Shown: piece after piece, positions 46,013-55,834 of the stretch
Numbering within the stretch: position 1 is the stretch's first letter
How the letters are laid out: each line of letters begins with the position of its first letter
Assembly: GCA_016934315.1 (NCBI GenBank)
Contig: JAFGSY010000014.1
Coordinates: forward strand, 62,001-126,000
Source of the DNA: Candidatus Anaeroferrophillus wilburensis
GTDB lineage: Bacteria; Desulfobacterota; Anaeroferrophillalia; Anaeroferrophillales; Anaeroferrophillaceae
DNA length: 64,000 bases
Direction of reading: 5' to 3'
The notes under the pieces: model-generated
What the model saw: only the letters and a program-made list of their open reading frames with translations
The model's database searches: none
Told to the model about the DNA's origin: nothing
Made by a program: the position numbers and the translations under genes

Positions 46013-47310
46013 TCATGATTGCCCGGGAACCGGCATGAACTCCGAGGTAAAATTCTGATATTTCCCCCCGGCGGTCGTGGTATGCGGTCCATCACCGTTA
46101 TCCTCAATGCAGGAACATTCCCGCTGCCAAACTCTTGCCAGCGGACCATCAACTGGGCAAAAAACTCCCCGGGCAACGGAGCTGCGGCAGCTACCCTGAG
46201 GGTGAAATTTTTTTCCTTATCTTGATGCAGTTGATATTGTCTCAGGTTTTTGGAGATATCCTCGGACATTGCAATCAAAGCTTTTGAAAGGGCGGCAAAA
46301 CGCTCCATGGTGCCCGGCGGCAAAGAGGCAAGCCGGCGATAACGACCATGAATCCTGCCAAACGAGGGCAGGGTACGGCCACAGGGACAGGGACCAGCCA
46401 CTACTTGGGCTAGGTCACCGGTATCATAGCGCAGCAGGGGCATAGCCGCGTTGTTCAGGGCGGTCACCAGGATGCGGCCGCGCTGACCCGGTCCACAAGG
46501 CCGGCCGTCATCATCGACGATCTCCACATAGCAGTGTTCAACATGCACATGATAGCAGCCCCCTTCAGGACAATAGGCTGCCACCAAGCCGATCTCATTA
46601 AGGCCATAGCTCTGGTGGACCGACAGGTTGAACGTTCGTTCAATCCGCTCCTGCATCTCCGAAGTCAATTCCTGGGCAATGGCATGCAACCCCTTCAAGC
46701 TCGTCGGGATTTCTTCACCCTGGTAGGCCAGGGCCAACTGCTCCAGATCCGCCGCCTGGGCAATGAGATAAGCGGGCCGGATTTTTGCGAGCCACTGCTT
46801 CTGCTTTTCAATGGGGTTGCCCCGGTAAAAGCCATAGAACGGCGCTGTCTCAAAGTAGGGACCCTCCCGCTGTCTCAGGAACCCGAACATCTGGCCGCTT
46901 TTTCTGGTATGCAAAACCTCCACCGGCTGGCCGGTGCTCCCGGAGGTTTTTGTCAGCCACTGAACAACGTCGTCCCGGGGTAGACTGGCAGGAGTCAGGT
47001 AATCTTTGCATTCCTGCAAAAGCAACTTGGTCAGCGGCGGAATTTTCTGCAGATCGTCTGGCCGATCAACGTCAAAACGCCGCATCCCTGCTTCTTTGAA
47101 CAACTGCTTGTAATAGGGTATCTTGCGGCTGCAGTAGCGCAGGATTTGCTGTACCGCTTGCCAGTGCCGCCGATCCTGCTCCTCTTGGAGCAGAAATTCA
47201 TTTTTCAGCAGCGTATCAAAGATGGTCATACCGGCGCACTGGGGCCGTAGCCGCCAGCGGCTCTGCTGTTGCAGCTCACGGGCAAGCGTAGTCTTTTCAG
47301 ATGGATTCAT
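46013..47310 (-). pseudogene. PaaK/CapK-like adenylate-forming ligase, copy 3, frameshifted at its 3' end
   Basis: About 420 residues read normally: KIPYYKQLFKEAG, TKTSGSTGQPVEVLH, YGLNEIGLVAAYCPEGG and RYDTGDLAQVVAGPCPCGR. At RIPRPPGG the frame runs on antisense through the acyltransferase gene to 45727. Adding one base to the six-base C run at 46064-46069 instead gives GGKYQNFTSEF and a stop at 46013, matching the GGKYEEFI end of copies 1 and 2 and placing the stop just beyond the convergent gene. More divergent than copies 1 and 2 are from each other. Function of the intact form: carboxylate adenylation. Confidence 0.82.
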
Positions 47311-47354
47311 ACACCTATCTGGTTACCATTCTCCAACCGGAACCACCCCAGGTA

Positions 47355-48473
47355 CTACCTTTTCTTGCCGATCAGGTTGCGGCCGAACTTGATGAATCTG
47401 CGCACATCCGATCCTTCAATCCCCACCAGCATGGGCGCCTGGGTGTTGGGCAGCATTGCAACATCATAGATCTCCTCCACCGAGCCGCTGATCGTCAGTT
47501 TGTGAACGATCTCACCGTCGGTAAGGCGGATAAAATAGACGCCGCATTCCGGTTCCGCGCCGCGCTTCGGCAGCTCATCATCAAGGGGCAGACCTTTAAA
47601 TGTCGAATGTCGCGGCTTGGAAATCCCGACGATGGCATAATCGCCGAAAAAGCGCAGGCCACGGACAAAACCTGGGCACCAGGCCAGCGGTTCAAACACA
47701 CCTTTCTGCAGATCAACCGAGCCCAGGTAACCACGGCCGGCTTCCAGCAGCCACAGGCGGCCGCGGTAAAAACGCGGCGAATGGGGCATGGACAGGCCGG
47801 AAACCACTATTTTATCCGTCCGCACATCAATGAGCATGCCGCCGTCGGCCCGGTATTCCCGCCAGCCCTGGCTGACATTGCTGGGACCGACCACCGTGAC
47901 ATAGGCGGGCTCCCCCGCCTCCATACAGAAGCCGTTCAAATGGCAGCGATCCTCACCCACCAGATCATCCCCCTCAACGAAAGACGGCTTCCATAGGGGG
48001 CTGAAGCAGCCATGATCCTCGATATAGGCAAGGCAGTTGTACTTGGTAATCGCGGCAATCAGCTTGCCGTTGCGGTCATAGTTGAAGTCGTGGGTGTCAA
48101 CCTTGCCGGTCACATGGCAGTGGCGGGGCAAAAAAATCTTGTCCCAGTCATCATAGACCTTCCCCTGCTCAAGACCGTTTTCGAACCGCCAGATCTGGAA
48201 ATCAGTGCTGAGCAGCAGCCCCTCCTCCAGGGGCAGCATGGCCATCGCCCGGTCAAAGTTGCGTTCGGTCACCGCCAGCCGGCCCTTATTGGGACCGACC
48301 AGCACCACTTTGCCGGCGGTGTAGGTGCTGATGGCCAGGGCAGCGTTGGTGCTGGCCAGCCAAGGAACCAACTGCGGTGAAAAATGGAGATGAAAAGGGT
48401 TTTTCGGTTCATCGGTGGAAACATCATCACCGACCACGCGGGGCTGAGGGGGATTTTTTTGTCTTTCTTCCAT
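47355..48473 (-). CDS. TIGR03032-family protein (beta-propeller-like)
   Basis: 372 residues matching the TIGR03032/DUF4915 family by recognisable blocks: PRHCHVTGKVDTHDF, DRCHLNGFCME, GWREYRADGGMLIDV, GLSMPHSPRFYRGRLWLLE, GRGYLGSVD, GFVRGLRFFGDYAIVG and RGAEPECGV. Repeated strand-turn units suggest a propeller fold. No catalytic activity is established for the family. CAGGAGT sets the start. It is followed after 44 bases by ligase copy 3 on the same strand and preceded by the giant autotransporter, from which it is separated by a terminator. Confidence 0.75.
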   Translation of the reverse strand: MEERQKNPPQPRVVGDDVSTDEPKNPFHLHFSPQLVPWLASTNAALAISTYTAGKVVLVGPNKGRLAVTERNFDRAMAMLPLEEGLLLSTDFQIWRFENGLEQGKVYDDWDKIFLPRHCHVTGKVDTHDFNYDRNGKLIAAITKYNCLAYIEDHGCFSPLWKPSFVEGDDLVGEDRCHLNGFCMEAGEPAYVTVVGPSNVSQGWREYRADGGMLIDVRTDKIVVSGLSMPHSPRFYRGRLWLLEAGRGYLGSVDLQKGVFEPLAWCPGFVRGLRFFGDYAIVGISKPRHSTFKGLPLDDELPKRGAEPECGVYFIRLTDGEIVHKLTISGSVEEIYDVAMLPNTQAPMLVGIEGSDVRRFIKFGRNLIGKKR

Positions 48474-48552
48474 GGAGTACTCCTGAAATGTTTACAACAT
48501 CAACTGGCTAAAAGATTTAATGCTGAAAGTAAAAGGCTGTCGCCCGGCTGTC

Positions 48553-48597
48553 AATAAAAAAAATGCCCCGGCAGTCAACACGGGGCATTTTTTTATT
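48553..48597 (-). terminator. bidirectional intrinsic terminator after the autotransporter
   Basis: ATGCCCCG and CGGGGCAT form the core stem around a 10-nt loop, flanked by A and T tracts on each side (AATAAAAAAA and TTTTTTTATT) that extend the pairing. It works in either direction and ends the minus-strand autotransporter transcript 18 bases past its stop. Confidence 0.88.
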
Positions 48598-48614
48598 GGT
48601 TGATACAACAGTTG

Positions 48615-51600
48615 TTAGAACTCGTAGCGCAGTTTGCCATTGACGCTATGGGCACCGAAATCTTCGCGGCCGAGATACTCATAGCCGACCTTGACACTCA
48701 GCGGGGAATCCGTGCCACCGATGGTAAGACCTGCCGACAGATCATAGGAAAATTCATCAGCATCAGCCCCCTTGGTGGCAAAGTGGGTGGTGCCGCCGAC
48801 AAACACCGAGGTGGTTTCAATTTCATCACCCACCACATCGTAGTAGACCATGGCACCGAATTCCGGCGTCAGCAGCATTTTTTCACCCATCTTCCAGGTT
48901 CGGGTCAGCAGAACGCCGGCTCCCAGGTTGCAGGCATCATAATCATCGGTATCCACATCCAGGGCCAACGCGCCGCCCTTCTCGGTGTAATCATCAAGCT
49001 CGATATGGGTGTAATCCAACGATGCCTTCGGCGTTACCAGCCAGCCGCCGGCCAGGTATTCAAGACCACCGACCACCCGGGCATAGTAGGTGTTGCTGTC
49101 ATAGCTGGACTTCAGCCGGGTCGTACCAAGCATCCGCTTGCCGTCGATCTCACCCCAGGCAATGGATAGCTGACCGTCAACAAACCAGCTGCCGGTATCA
49201 TAGCCGCCGTAGAGGGTGACCATGTAGTCATCCGAGTCGAAGGACTCGTTGCTGTCATCCAGATCAGCATCTGATGTGGCAAAGCTGAGGGCTAAGCCGA
49301 GAGTGGTCTGGGTATTGAGCTGACGGTCGTACCCGATAGTTAGAGCGGTGGTGTCGGAGTCGTATCCCTCAATATCATCCCGCTCATCCTGGTCAACATC
49401 GGTATAGCGCACATCAACCCACATACCCTGGTCGGCCACCCCGTCACCAGTATTGACACCGGTGATCAGACTGCTCTGTTGGGTACTCTGCCGGTAGTTA
49501 ATACTCCTGGTTACCAGATCGTTGAACTGCAGAATGCCGCTGATATTAGCGCCGCTGACATCCGGCGTCCAGTCTTCAGGACTGCTGGCAAAGGTGAACA
49601 GATCGTCCGCAAATGCGGCGGTAAAGGCGCGGGTGGCGTTAGCCGACAGGCCGGCTTCAGCCGGAGTCAGGAACGTGGCACTCATCACCAGGTTGTTGTC
49701 ATCGGTCAAATCGGTCCAGGTGAGTTCCAGCATCGGGGAGTAGAGGCCCGTCGACTGCTGAAGGTTGATGTTTTCCAGGTTCCAGTCTCCCGTGCCTGAA
49801 TAGAGGACATAATATTCAACCGACGAGGCAACGGTAAAGGTGTCGACCCCGTCACCGGTCTCCAGCACCGTTTCTCCCGGCGCCGTCAGACCAAGACCGT
49901 AGTTAATGACGGTCCGCTCGCCGGCCGTCCCCTCGTAAAGGGTCATCTCTTCCGGATCACCCATGGCAATGGCGACGGTGGAACCGTCAGCCAGGGTGGC
50001 ACAGGAGGAAACAATGTTGTATGGCTCAGTCATTGCCAGATCGGTCGCATCAACCACATCGTCGGCATTGACATCTTCAAGCAGGCCGACACCCCGGGGA
50101 TCAAGGGTCGCTTCGACGATACCGGTGGCAGCGTTGTTGAGCTCTTCAATCTGCAGGCGGCCAGAAACCAGGCCGGCATTGTTGACCGTTACCAGGGCAG
50201 CCCCTTCGCCGCCGTCGCCGTAGACAGCGAAGTCGGAACCGCTCACCGACGAGGTCAGGTCGACATTGACCGTAACATTGCTATAGCCATAATAGCCACC
50301 GCCTTGAGCAATGATGCCGAACCCATCCTGGCCGCCGTCATTGCTGGTGGTTGCACTGATGCTGGAGCCGTTGGTCAGGGTGATAACCGCGTTGCCTTGC
50401 ACTCCGATACCGACGGCAACGGCATAGTCGCCATAGGTACCGTCGGCAATTGCCGAGGCGGTAATGGCGGAATTGTCAAGGGTGACCGTGGACATATCAT
50501 CATCGCAGCATCCTCTCTCGATGCCGATGCCGACAGCCACGGCATAGCCATAGGCACCGGAGCCGGTGGCTAGAGCACTAACCGTCGAATTCTCCAGGCT
50601 AATGTCGACCAGATCGCCGGCATAGACTTCCATCCCCCAGGATTCGGCTCCGAACTCCCCACCAACCGTTGTCGCTACCGCCATCGCGGTCGCCGTCGAA
50701 TCGGTCAGGCTGATGATCGCATGCTGGTCGGAATCAACATCGATGGCGTTGGCGACCGCGTACGCGTCACCATAGACCTCACCGGTGTGGCTGGCGGCCG
50801 CCATTGCCGTCACGGAGCTGTCGTCAAGACTGACGGTTACATTGTAATCACCGCTTTCGGCGTCGATGCCATCGGCTCCGGCATAAGCATCGGACTGTGG
50901 ATCGTCAGTGCTGGCAGTAGCAGTCGCCATTGAGTTCACCGCGCTGCCGGCCGTCAGGGTTACCACCGTATTGTCATAACCTTCGACATAGATGCCAGAG
51001 GCCCAGGCATCGGCGTACTCGCCGCCATCGGCAGCGGCGGCGGCGGTCACCGTGCTGCCGTCAAGAGTGACCAAGTAATCGGCATCGTCGGCCTCGCCGT
51101 AGATGCCGTAGGCATTGGCAAAAGCCTGGCCATACACTTCATCATTGGTGGTGGCGATTGCGGAGGCCGTAACGCTCGAGTTGGTCAGGGTTACCGTGGC
51201 ATCATCATAGTAATCAGTTCCCGCATAGATGCCATAGGCTTCGGCATCGGCCCTGGTCCAGGCATCGGTGCCAGCCCCGGTGGAGGTGGCGGTGGCGGTG
51301 GCTTCAACGGTGGAATTATCCAGGGTGATGGTGGCCTGCTTGTAATAGCCGTAGGCATAGACGCCTAAGGCATAGGCATAGGCGTCATCGGGAGCTTCGG
51401 CGGTGGCCGTGGCGACCACGCTGGAGTTGGTCAGGGTCACCGTGGAACCAAAATAGTCAACATCGGCCCAGATACCGTAGGCATCAGCAAAAGCATCACT
51501 TTCACTGGTGTACTCGTCACCGCTGGCGGTGGCTGTCGCGGTCGCAACAACGCTGGAGTCATCCAGGCTCACCAGGGCATCACCATAATACTCGTCATAG

Positions 51601-53807
51601 GCATAGATGCCGATGGCATAGGCATCGGCATCAACCGAGCCGTCAGCAGTGGCGATGGCGCTCACCGTTGAGTTGGCCAGCGTTACCTCAACGTCAGCAT
51701 ATTCATACGCTTCCGCCGTAATCCCAACGGCATCCGCCCAGGCCGACCCTTCAGCACCATCACCGATGGCATCGGCGGTGGCATTGGCATCAACCGTGGA
51801 ATCACTGAGATCAACTGTGGTTTTGCCGTAATAATAACTGTAGGCATCAATACCGGTGGCTTCCGCTTCGGCTCTGGTTGCCGCGTCCGCACCAGCCGTC
51901 GTCGAGGTCGCCGTGGCATTTACGGTCACACTGGAATTGTCCAAGGTAACCGTAACATCCTTATAATAGCTGTAGGCATAGATGCCGTAGGCATCCGAAT
52001 AGGCGTCTTCCGGCGCGGTGGCGCTACTGGTGGCGGTGACGCTGGAGTTGGTCAGGCTCACCGTTGTCGAGCCATCATCATCACCATCAGCGTAAATGCC
52101 ATAGACAGTCGCCCAGGCATCACCGTCCGTGCTGTCGGCGGCACCGATGGCCGTTGCCGTTGCCGTCGCCTCAACACTGGAGTCAGTCAGGGTCACGAAG
52201 AGGCTGCCATCATCATCGTGGGTGGCGTAAATGCCATAGGCCTCAGCATCGGCATCATTATCATTGCCGGTGGTGGTGGCACTGGCATCGTTGGTGGCGG
52301 TGGCGGCAGCGGTCACCGTAGCGTTATCCAAGGTCACCGTCGTCGTGCCAGCATAGCCGTCAGCATAGATCCCATAGGCTTCGGCACGGGCATCCGTATT
52401 ATCCACATCGTCACCGGTGCTGGTCAGCGACCCGGTCGCCGTCGCCGTAACCTCAGCATCATCAAGACTGATGGTCAGGTCGCCATAGTCTGCGTAGCCA
52501 TCGATGCCGGTGGCATAGGCCTCCGCCCGGGCACCGTCATAGGCCGCCTCGGTCACCGTTGAGGTTGCCGAAGCGACAACTGATGCGCCGTTGCTCAGGC
52601 TGACGGCACCATCTCTGTATTCATCAGCCTCCAAGAAGATGCCGAAAGCCTCGCCGCCGGCATAGTCATGGGAGGTGCTGGTGGTGGTTACCGACACGCT
52701 GGAACCGTTGTCCAGGGTAACGCTGGCGGCACCATAGTCGGCATTGGCATAAATGCCGGCAACCCAATTGGTGTCGGCGCTGGCGTCGGAGTCTCCGGTG
52801 GTGGCGTTGGTGGCCGTGGCGGTGACCACCACGCTGGAACCGTTGTCCAGGCTGACGGAGACATCACCGTCATAAGAATAGGCGTAGATGCCGTAGACTT
52901 CGTCAATGTTGGCCCTGGTGGCAATACTGGTGCTGTCGTCGGCGGTGGCCGTGGCGTTGACGGTCACGGTTGAAGCGTTGTCCAGGGAAACAATCACATT
53001 GCCGGTGTCCCCGTTGCCGGCGTAGATCCCGACAGCATAGTCAACGAACCCAAATTCACCGCCATCCGCGGAGACCGTAGCGGTCACCCCTGAACCGTTG
53101 TCCAGGCTGACGGTCACCGCGCCGTTATCTTCCCCTTCGGCGAAAATGCCGGCGGCTTCAGCAAAAGCATCACCGGTGGTGGCGACGCCGGCGGTGGCCG
53201 ATACCGTCGAGCCGTTGTCCAGGCTGATGGTTACCGCAGTGCCGTTATCAACATTGATGCCATAGGCGGTGGCATATCCGGCGACATAAGCAGCCGGGGT
53301 CGCCGTGGCACTGGCGGCGATGGCCGAACCGTTATCCAGGCTGATGACGCTGTCACCACCGGTGTAGGGATAAGCGGTAATCATGATACCCTGGGCAACA
53401 ACATCATCACCGGTGGCCGACGCGGTGATCGCCGCGTCATCAAGGGTGACGGTGCTAGTCGCATCTTCCGTATAGCCGTAATCGATCATCATGATGCCGG
53501 CGGCATCATAGGCGGTGTTGGTATTGGTGACCGAGGAGCCCGCCCCAAGGGTCACAGTTGAATTATCAAAGAGGCCGATGGCTGGATAGTCGCCATCCAC
53601 CGTCAGTTCCGCATCGGCATCCAGGACGACGGTCGCACTATCGCCGGTTGCGATAACACGTTCGGTATTGGCGGTTCCGGTGATGGTAAGGGTTTCCCCC
53701 TCGCCGACGTTGACATCCGCGAAAGCCGGACCCGCCATCATCGTCCCGGCAACCACCGGCACCATGAGCGCACTGAGCATCCTCTTACTATAGCGTCTTT
53801 TCTTCAT
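48615..53807 (-). CDS. giant autotransporter with tandem beta-helix rungs
   Basis: 1730 residues. Signal peptide (MKKRRYSKRMLSALMVP...AFADV). The passenger (about 35-1200) has about 28 imperfect repeats of 33-47 residues built on V(T/S)L(D/T)NSSVTATATA followed by an acidic, Ala-rich stretch and AYGIYA; each repeat probably forms a beta-helix turn. A linker of about 200 residues follows. The C-terminal beta-barrel (about 1436-1730) has MWVDVRYTD, TIGYDRQLNTQTTLG, GYDTGSWFVDGQL and ends in GKLRYEF with the terminal Phe used by the BAM complex. Likely a surface adhesin or biofilm protein. Passenger Cys are almost absent except GCCDDD. Confidence 0.92.
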   Translation of the reverse strand: MKKRRYSKRMLSALMVPVVAGTMMAGPAFADVNVGEGETLTITGTANTERVIATGDSATVVLDADAELTVDGDYPAIGLFDNSTVTLGAGSSVTNTNTAYDAAGIMMIDYGYTEDATSTVTLDDAAITASATGDDVVAQGIMITAYPYTGGDSVISLDNGSAIAASATATPAAYVAGYATAYGINVDNGTAVTISLDNGSTVSATAGVATTGDAFAEAAGIFAEGEDNGAVTVSLDNGSGVTATVSADGGEFGFVDYAVGIYAGNGDTGNVIVSLDNASTVTVNATATADDSTSIATRANIDEVYGIYAYSYDGDVSVSLDNGSSVVVTATATNATTGDSDASADTNWVAGIYANADYGAASVTLDNGSSVSVTTTSTSHDYAGGEAFGIFLEADEYRDGAVSLSNGASVVASATSTVTEAAYDGARAEAYATGIDGYADYGDLTISLDDAEVTATATGSLTSTGDDVDNTDARAEAYGIYADGYAGTTTVTLDNATVTAAATATNDASATTTGNDNDADAEAYGIYATHDDDGSLFVTLTDSSVEATATATAIGAADSTDGDAWATVYGIYADGDDDGSTTVSLTNSSVTATSSATAPEDAYSDAYGIYAYSYYKDVTVTLDNSSVTVNATATSTTAGADAATRAEAEATGIDAYSYYYGKTTVDLSDSTVDANATADAIGDGAEGSAWADAVGITAEAYEYADVEVTLANSTVSAIATADGSVDADAYAIGIYAYDEYYGDALVSLDDSSVVATATATASGDEYTSESDAFADAYGIWADVDYFGSTVTLTNSSVVATATAEAPDDAYAYALGVYAYGYYKQATITLDNSTVEATATATSTGAGTDAWTRADAEAYGIYAGTDYYDDATVTLTNSSVTASAIATTNDEVYGQAFANAYGIYGEADDADYLVTLDGSTVTAAAAADGGEYADAWASGIYVEGYDNTVVTLTAGSAVNSMATATASTDDPQSDAYAGADGIDAESGDYNVTVSLDDSSVTAMAAASHTGEVYGDAYAVANAIDVDSDQHAIISLTDSTATAMAVATTVGGEFGAESWGMEVYAGDLVDISLENSTVSALATGSGAYGYAVAVGIGIERGCCDDDMSTVTLDNSAITASAIADGTYGDYAVAVGIGVQGNAVITLTNGSSISATTSNDGGQDGFGIIAQGGGYYGYSNVTVNVDLTSSVSGSDFAVYGDGGEGAALVTVNNAGLVSGRLQIEELNNAATGIVEATLDPRGVGLLEDVNADDVVDATDLAMTEPYNIVSSCATLADGSTVAIAMGDPEEMTLYEGTAGERTVINYGLGLTAPGETVLETGDGVDTFTVASSVEYYVLYSGTGDWNLENINLQQSTGLYSPMLELTWTDLTDDNNLVMSATFLTPAEAGLSANATRAFTAAFADDLFTFASSPEDWTPDVSGANISGILQFNDLVTRSINYRQSTQQSSLITGVNTGDGVADQGMWVDVRYTDVDQDERDDIEGYDSDTTALTIGYDRQLNTQTTLGLALSFATSDADLDDSNESFDSDDYMVTLYGGYDTGSWFVDGQLSIAWGEIDGKRMLGTTRLKSSYDSNTYYARVVGGLEYLAGGWLVTPKASLDYTHIELDDYTEKGGALALDVDTDDYDACNLGAGVLLTRTWKMGEKMLLTPEFGAMVYYDVVGDEIETTSVFVGGTTHFATKGADADEFSYDLSAGLTIGGTDSPLSVKVGYEYLGREDFGAHSVNGKLRYEF

Positions 53808-54526
53808 CTGTTTCCTCCCCCTTTAAGTAGGAAATTGAATGACAGATCTTTCAATAGTGATTCTATTCAAAAATCAAGATATTGTAATAGATTAATAATG
53901 CCGTTCTACTACCGACAAACCGGCATCGCCCACATATTACAGACCTCGAATACTACCCATTACATTAAGAAAAAATAATAAGTCAAGAATTATTTTGCCA
54001 CAATCTTCACTTTTAACGTCCAACATGTGCTTTTTTTTAGTTTTTTTCACCTCCTCTTCTCATCCACCAGAAGAAATCTCCCGAACAGCACAGGCCTTCA
54101 AGTCCTGCATAGTGGCACCTTCTCTCTTGGGTATAAGCAGAAAACACTGTTTTATCTTGCCGTTTGCGATCGCCACTGCGACCGAAAAATTTGCCGCACC
54201 CGAATAAATCTATGTCATTTTTTTCCACTATTCAGGCAAAAACCCTTAATTACTAGCAAATAGCGTTCCACAGCGATAAAAGCAACGGAAGCAGAAAAAA
54301 GGCTCATGAAAACAGCAAGATGGGTTCAGATTGACAATCCTTAACACACCGTTTACTGCTGAGAAGAGATAAGAATGGAATATTTTTCCACAGGGTGGGG
54401 ATTTTTTTTCACACAGCAGAACCGTCAGCCTGCCGGTGACAGGATGGCCGGCACAACAGACGGGAAAAACACCCGTAAATGGTGGCCTGCTGCGGGGGGA
54501 GGCAGAGCCCCTCGTATGTGAGCCGG
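53808..54526. other. 720-base intergenic region upstream of the autotransporter
   Basis: AT-rich in its first third. On the minus strand TTGACT (53981-53986) could be a -35 element for the autotransporter, with only a weak -10. Further out, between 54129 and 54201, there is a small enclosed hairpin (CGGTCGC-AGTG-GCGATCG) between GGGT and ACCC. Short open frames exist but none has a convincing start or family. No tRNA, repeat or known riboswitch was recognised. Confidence 0.5.
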
Positions 54527-55819
54527 TTAGCGACGGCAGGTTTCCTTCATCAGGAAGGTACAGAACAGCGCAATCAGGGAAGCGCAGCAAAGGACGAGCA
54601 GCAGTTTGGTATAGGCTTCCAGGGCATAGCCGCCGGCGGCTGTTTTTTGATAGGCGTCCAGCACCCTCCCCAGGACCGGCATGAACACCGCGCCGCCAAG
54701 GAAGGGAAACAGATTGACGGTGCCCACCGAGGTACCGGCGATTTCCACCGGAAAGAGCTCTTTGGTGGTGGTAAAGCCGATGACCACAATGGCCGATGAA
54801 CAGAGAGAGAAGAGAAAAAAGACCCCGTAAAGATACGGCCGTGAGAGGTTGGCGGGATTCAGGTAAAGAAAGATCATCACCGCACTGAGGACCACCATGC
54901 AGCCGGTGAGCACTTTCTTGCGGCTGTGCAGCACTCGTTCCGACAGATAGCCAAGCAGCGGGCTGCCGACGATCATCCCCCAGGCAATCATGCTGAGGAT
55001 GGCTCCCGCTTCACTCCGGGTCATGCCGTAGACATGGATCAGGTATGGACCGCCCCACAGGGCTCCGAAGCCGAAAAAGATGCCGCAGTCAAAGAAAAAC
55101 CAGATGGCTACCGGCCAGAAATAGCGATCGCTGACCACCCGGCGGGCGCCCTCCAGCAGCCCTATCCGGGCCGGTGGTGGTGCATTGCCCTCCCCCTGGT
55201 GGTCAATCTCAGCCAGGGATGGCCAGCCGCGGTCCTCAGGCCGGTCACGGACCAGCAGCCAGACCAGGACAACCAGAAAGAAGGTCAGCACGCCGATGGC
55301 TTCAAAGGAAAACCGCCAGCCGAACTTTGCCGTCATCAGGGCCAGCAGCCAGGTGGCGGCCATGACGCCGATGCCGCCCACCGCGTTGAGAATCCCGGCC
55401 ATCGGGGCGAACTCGCGCACCCGAAACCACTGGGAGAGGATTTTCATCGTCGGGATAAACACCATCGACACCCCGAAACCCACCAGCACCCGGCCGACAA
55501 AGGCAACCTTGATGGTTGGCGCCAGACCGAACAGGAGGCTGCCGGCGGCGGCAATGAGCAGGAAGAAGGTCACCGTCTTCCGGGGGCCAAGGGAATCCGA
55601 CAGCAGGCCGGCGGGAAACTGCATCACCGCATAGCAGTAAAAATAGATCGAACCCATGAGGCCCATGACGCTGGCCGAGGCATGGAAATCCCGCACCAGA
55701 TCATTGGCAACCACCGACAGGGAGAGGCGGTGAAAGTAGACGAAGAAATAGGCCAGGGCCAGAACCAGGAAGATAAACCAGCGGAAACGGAGCACCTTGG
55801 CAGCCGGGGATGTCGTCAC
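54527..55819 (-). CDS. major facilitator superfamily transporter
   Basis: 430 residues, 12 predicted helices in two halves. The MFS loop motif after helix 2 is GLLSDSLGPRKTV, and helix 1 contains ALAYFFVYFHRLSLSVVAND. The central loop is RDRPEDRGWPSLAEIDHQGE. A GTG start at 55819 is used, with GAGGTGAAAG before it. Related in pattern to anion/organic acid symporters; the solute is not predictable. The yjbQ-like gene upstream ends 15 bases before it, so the two are probably co-transcribed. Confidence 0.88.
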   Translation of the reverse strand: MTTSPAAKVLRFRWFIFLVLALAYFFVYFHRLSLSVVANDLVRDFHASASVMGLMGSIYFYCYAVMQFPAGLLSDSLGPRKTVTFFLLIAAAGSLLFGLAPTIKVAFVGRVLVGFGVSMVFIPTMKILSQWFRVREFAPMAGILNAVGGIGVMAATWLLALMTAKFGWRFSFEAIGVLTFFLVVLVWLLVRDRPEDRGWPSLAEIDHQGEGNAPPPARIGLLEGARRVVSDRYFWPVAIWFFFDCGIFFGFGALWGGPYLIHVYGMTRSEAGAILSMIAWGMIVGSPLLGYLSERVLHSRKKVLTGCMVVLSAVMIFLYLNPANLSRPYLYGVFFLFSLCSSAIVVIGFTTTKELFPVEIAGTSVGTVNLFPFLGGAVFMPVLGRVLDAYQKTAAGGYALEAYTKLLLVLCCASLIALFCTFLMKETCRR

Positions 55820-55834
55820 TCTTTCACCTCACAT

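Noticed and set aside
47301-47996. 231-codon open frame on the plus strand
   Set aside because: Antisense to the TIGR03032 gene; low-complexity composition and no family motif.
50400-53500. Tandem DNA repeats resembling a CRISPR array or satellite
   Set aside because: They are the coding repeats of the autotransporter passenger; units vary in length and stay in frame.
54129-54201. Possible c-di-GMP (GEMM) riboswitch on the minus strand
   Set aside because: GCAAA elements flank a hairpin, but the tetraloop, the tetraloop receptor and the second stem of GEMM cannot be aligned, and a plausible promoter lies downstream of it.
53995-54207. 70-codon open frame upstream of the autotransporter
   Set aside because: No ribosome binding site, no family resemblance, and the composition looks non-coding.
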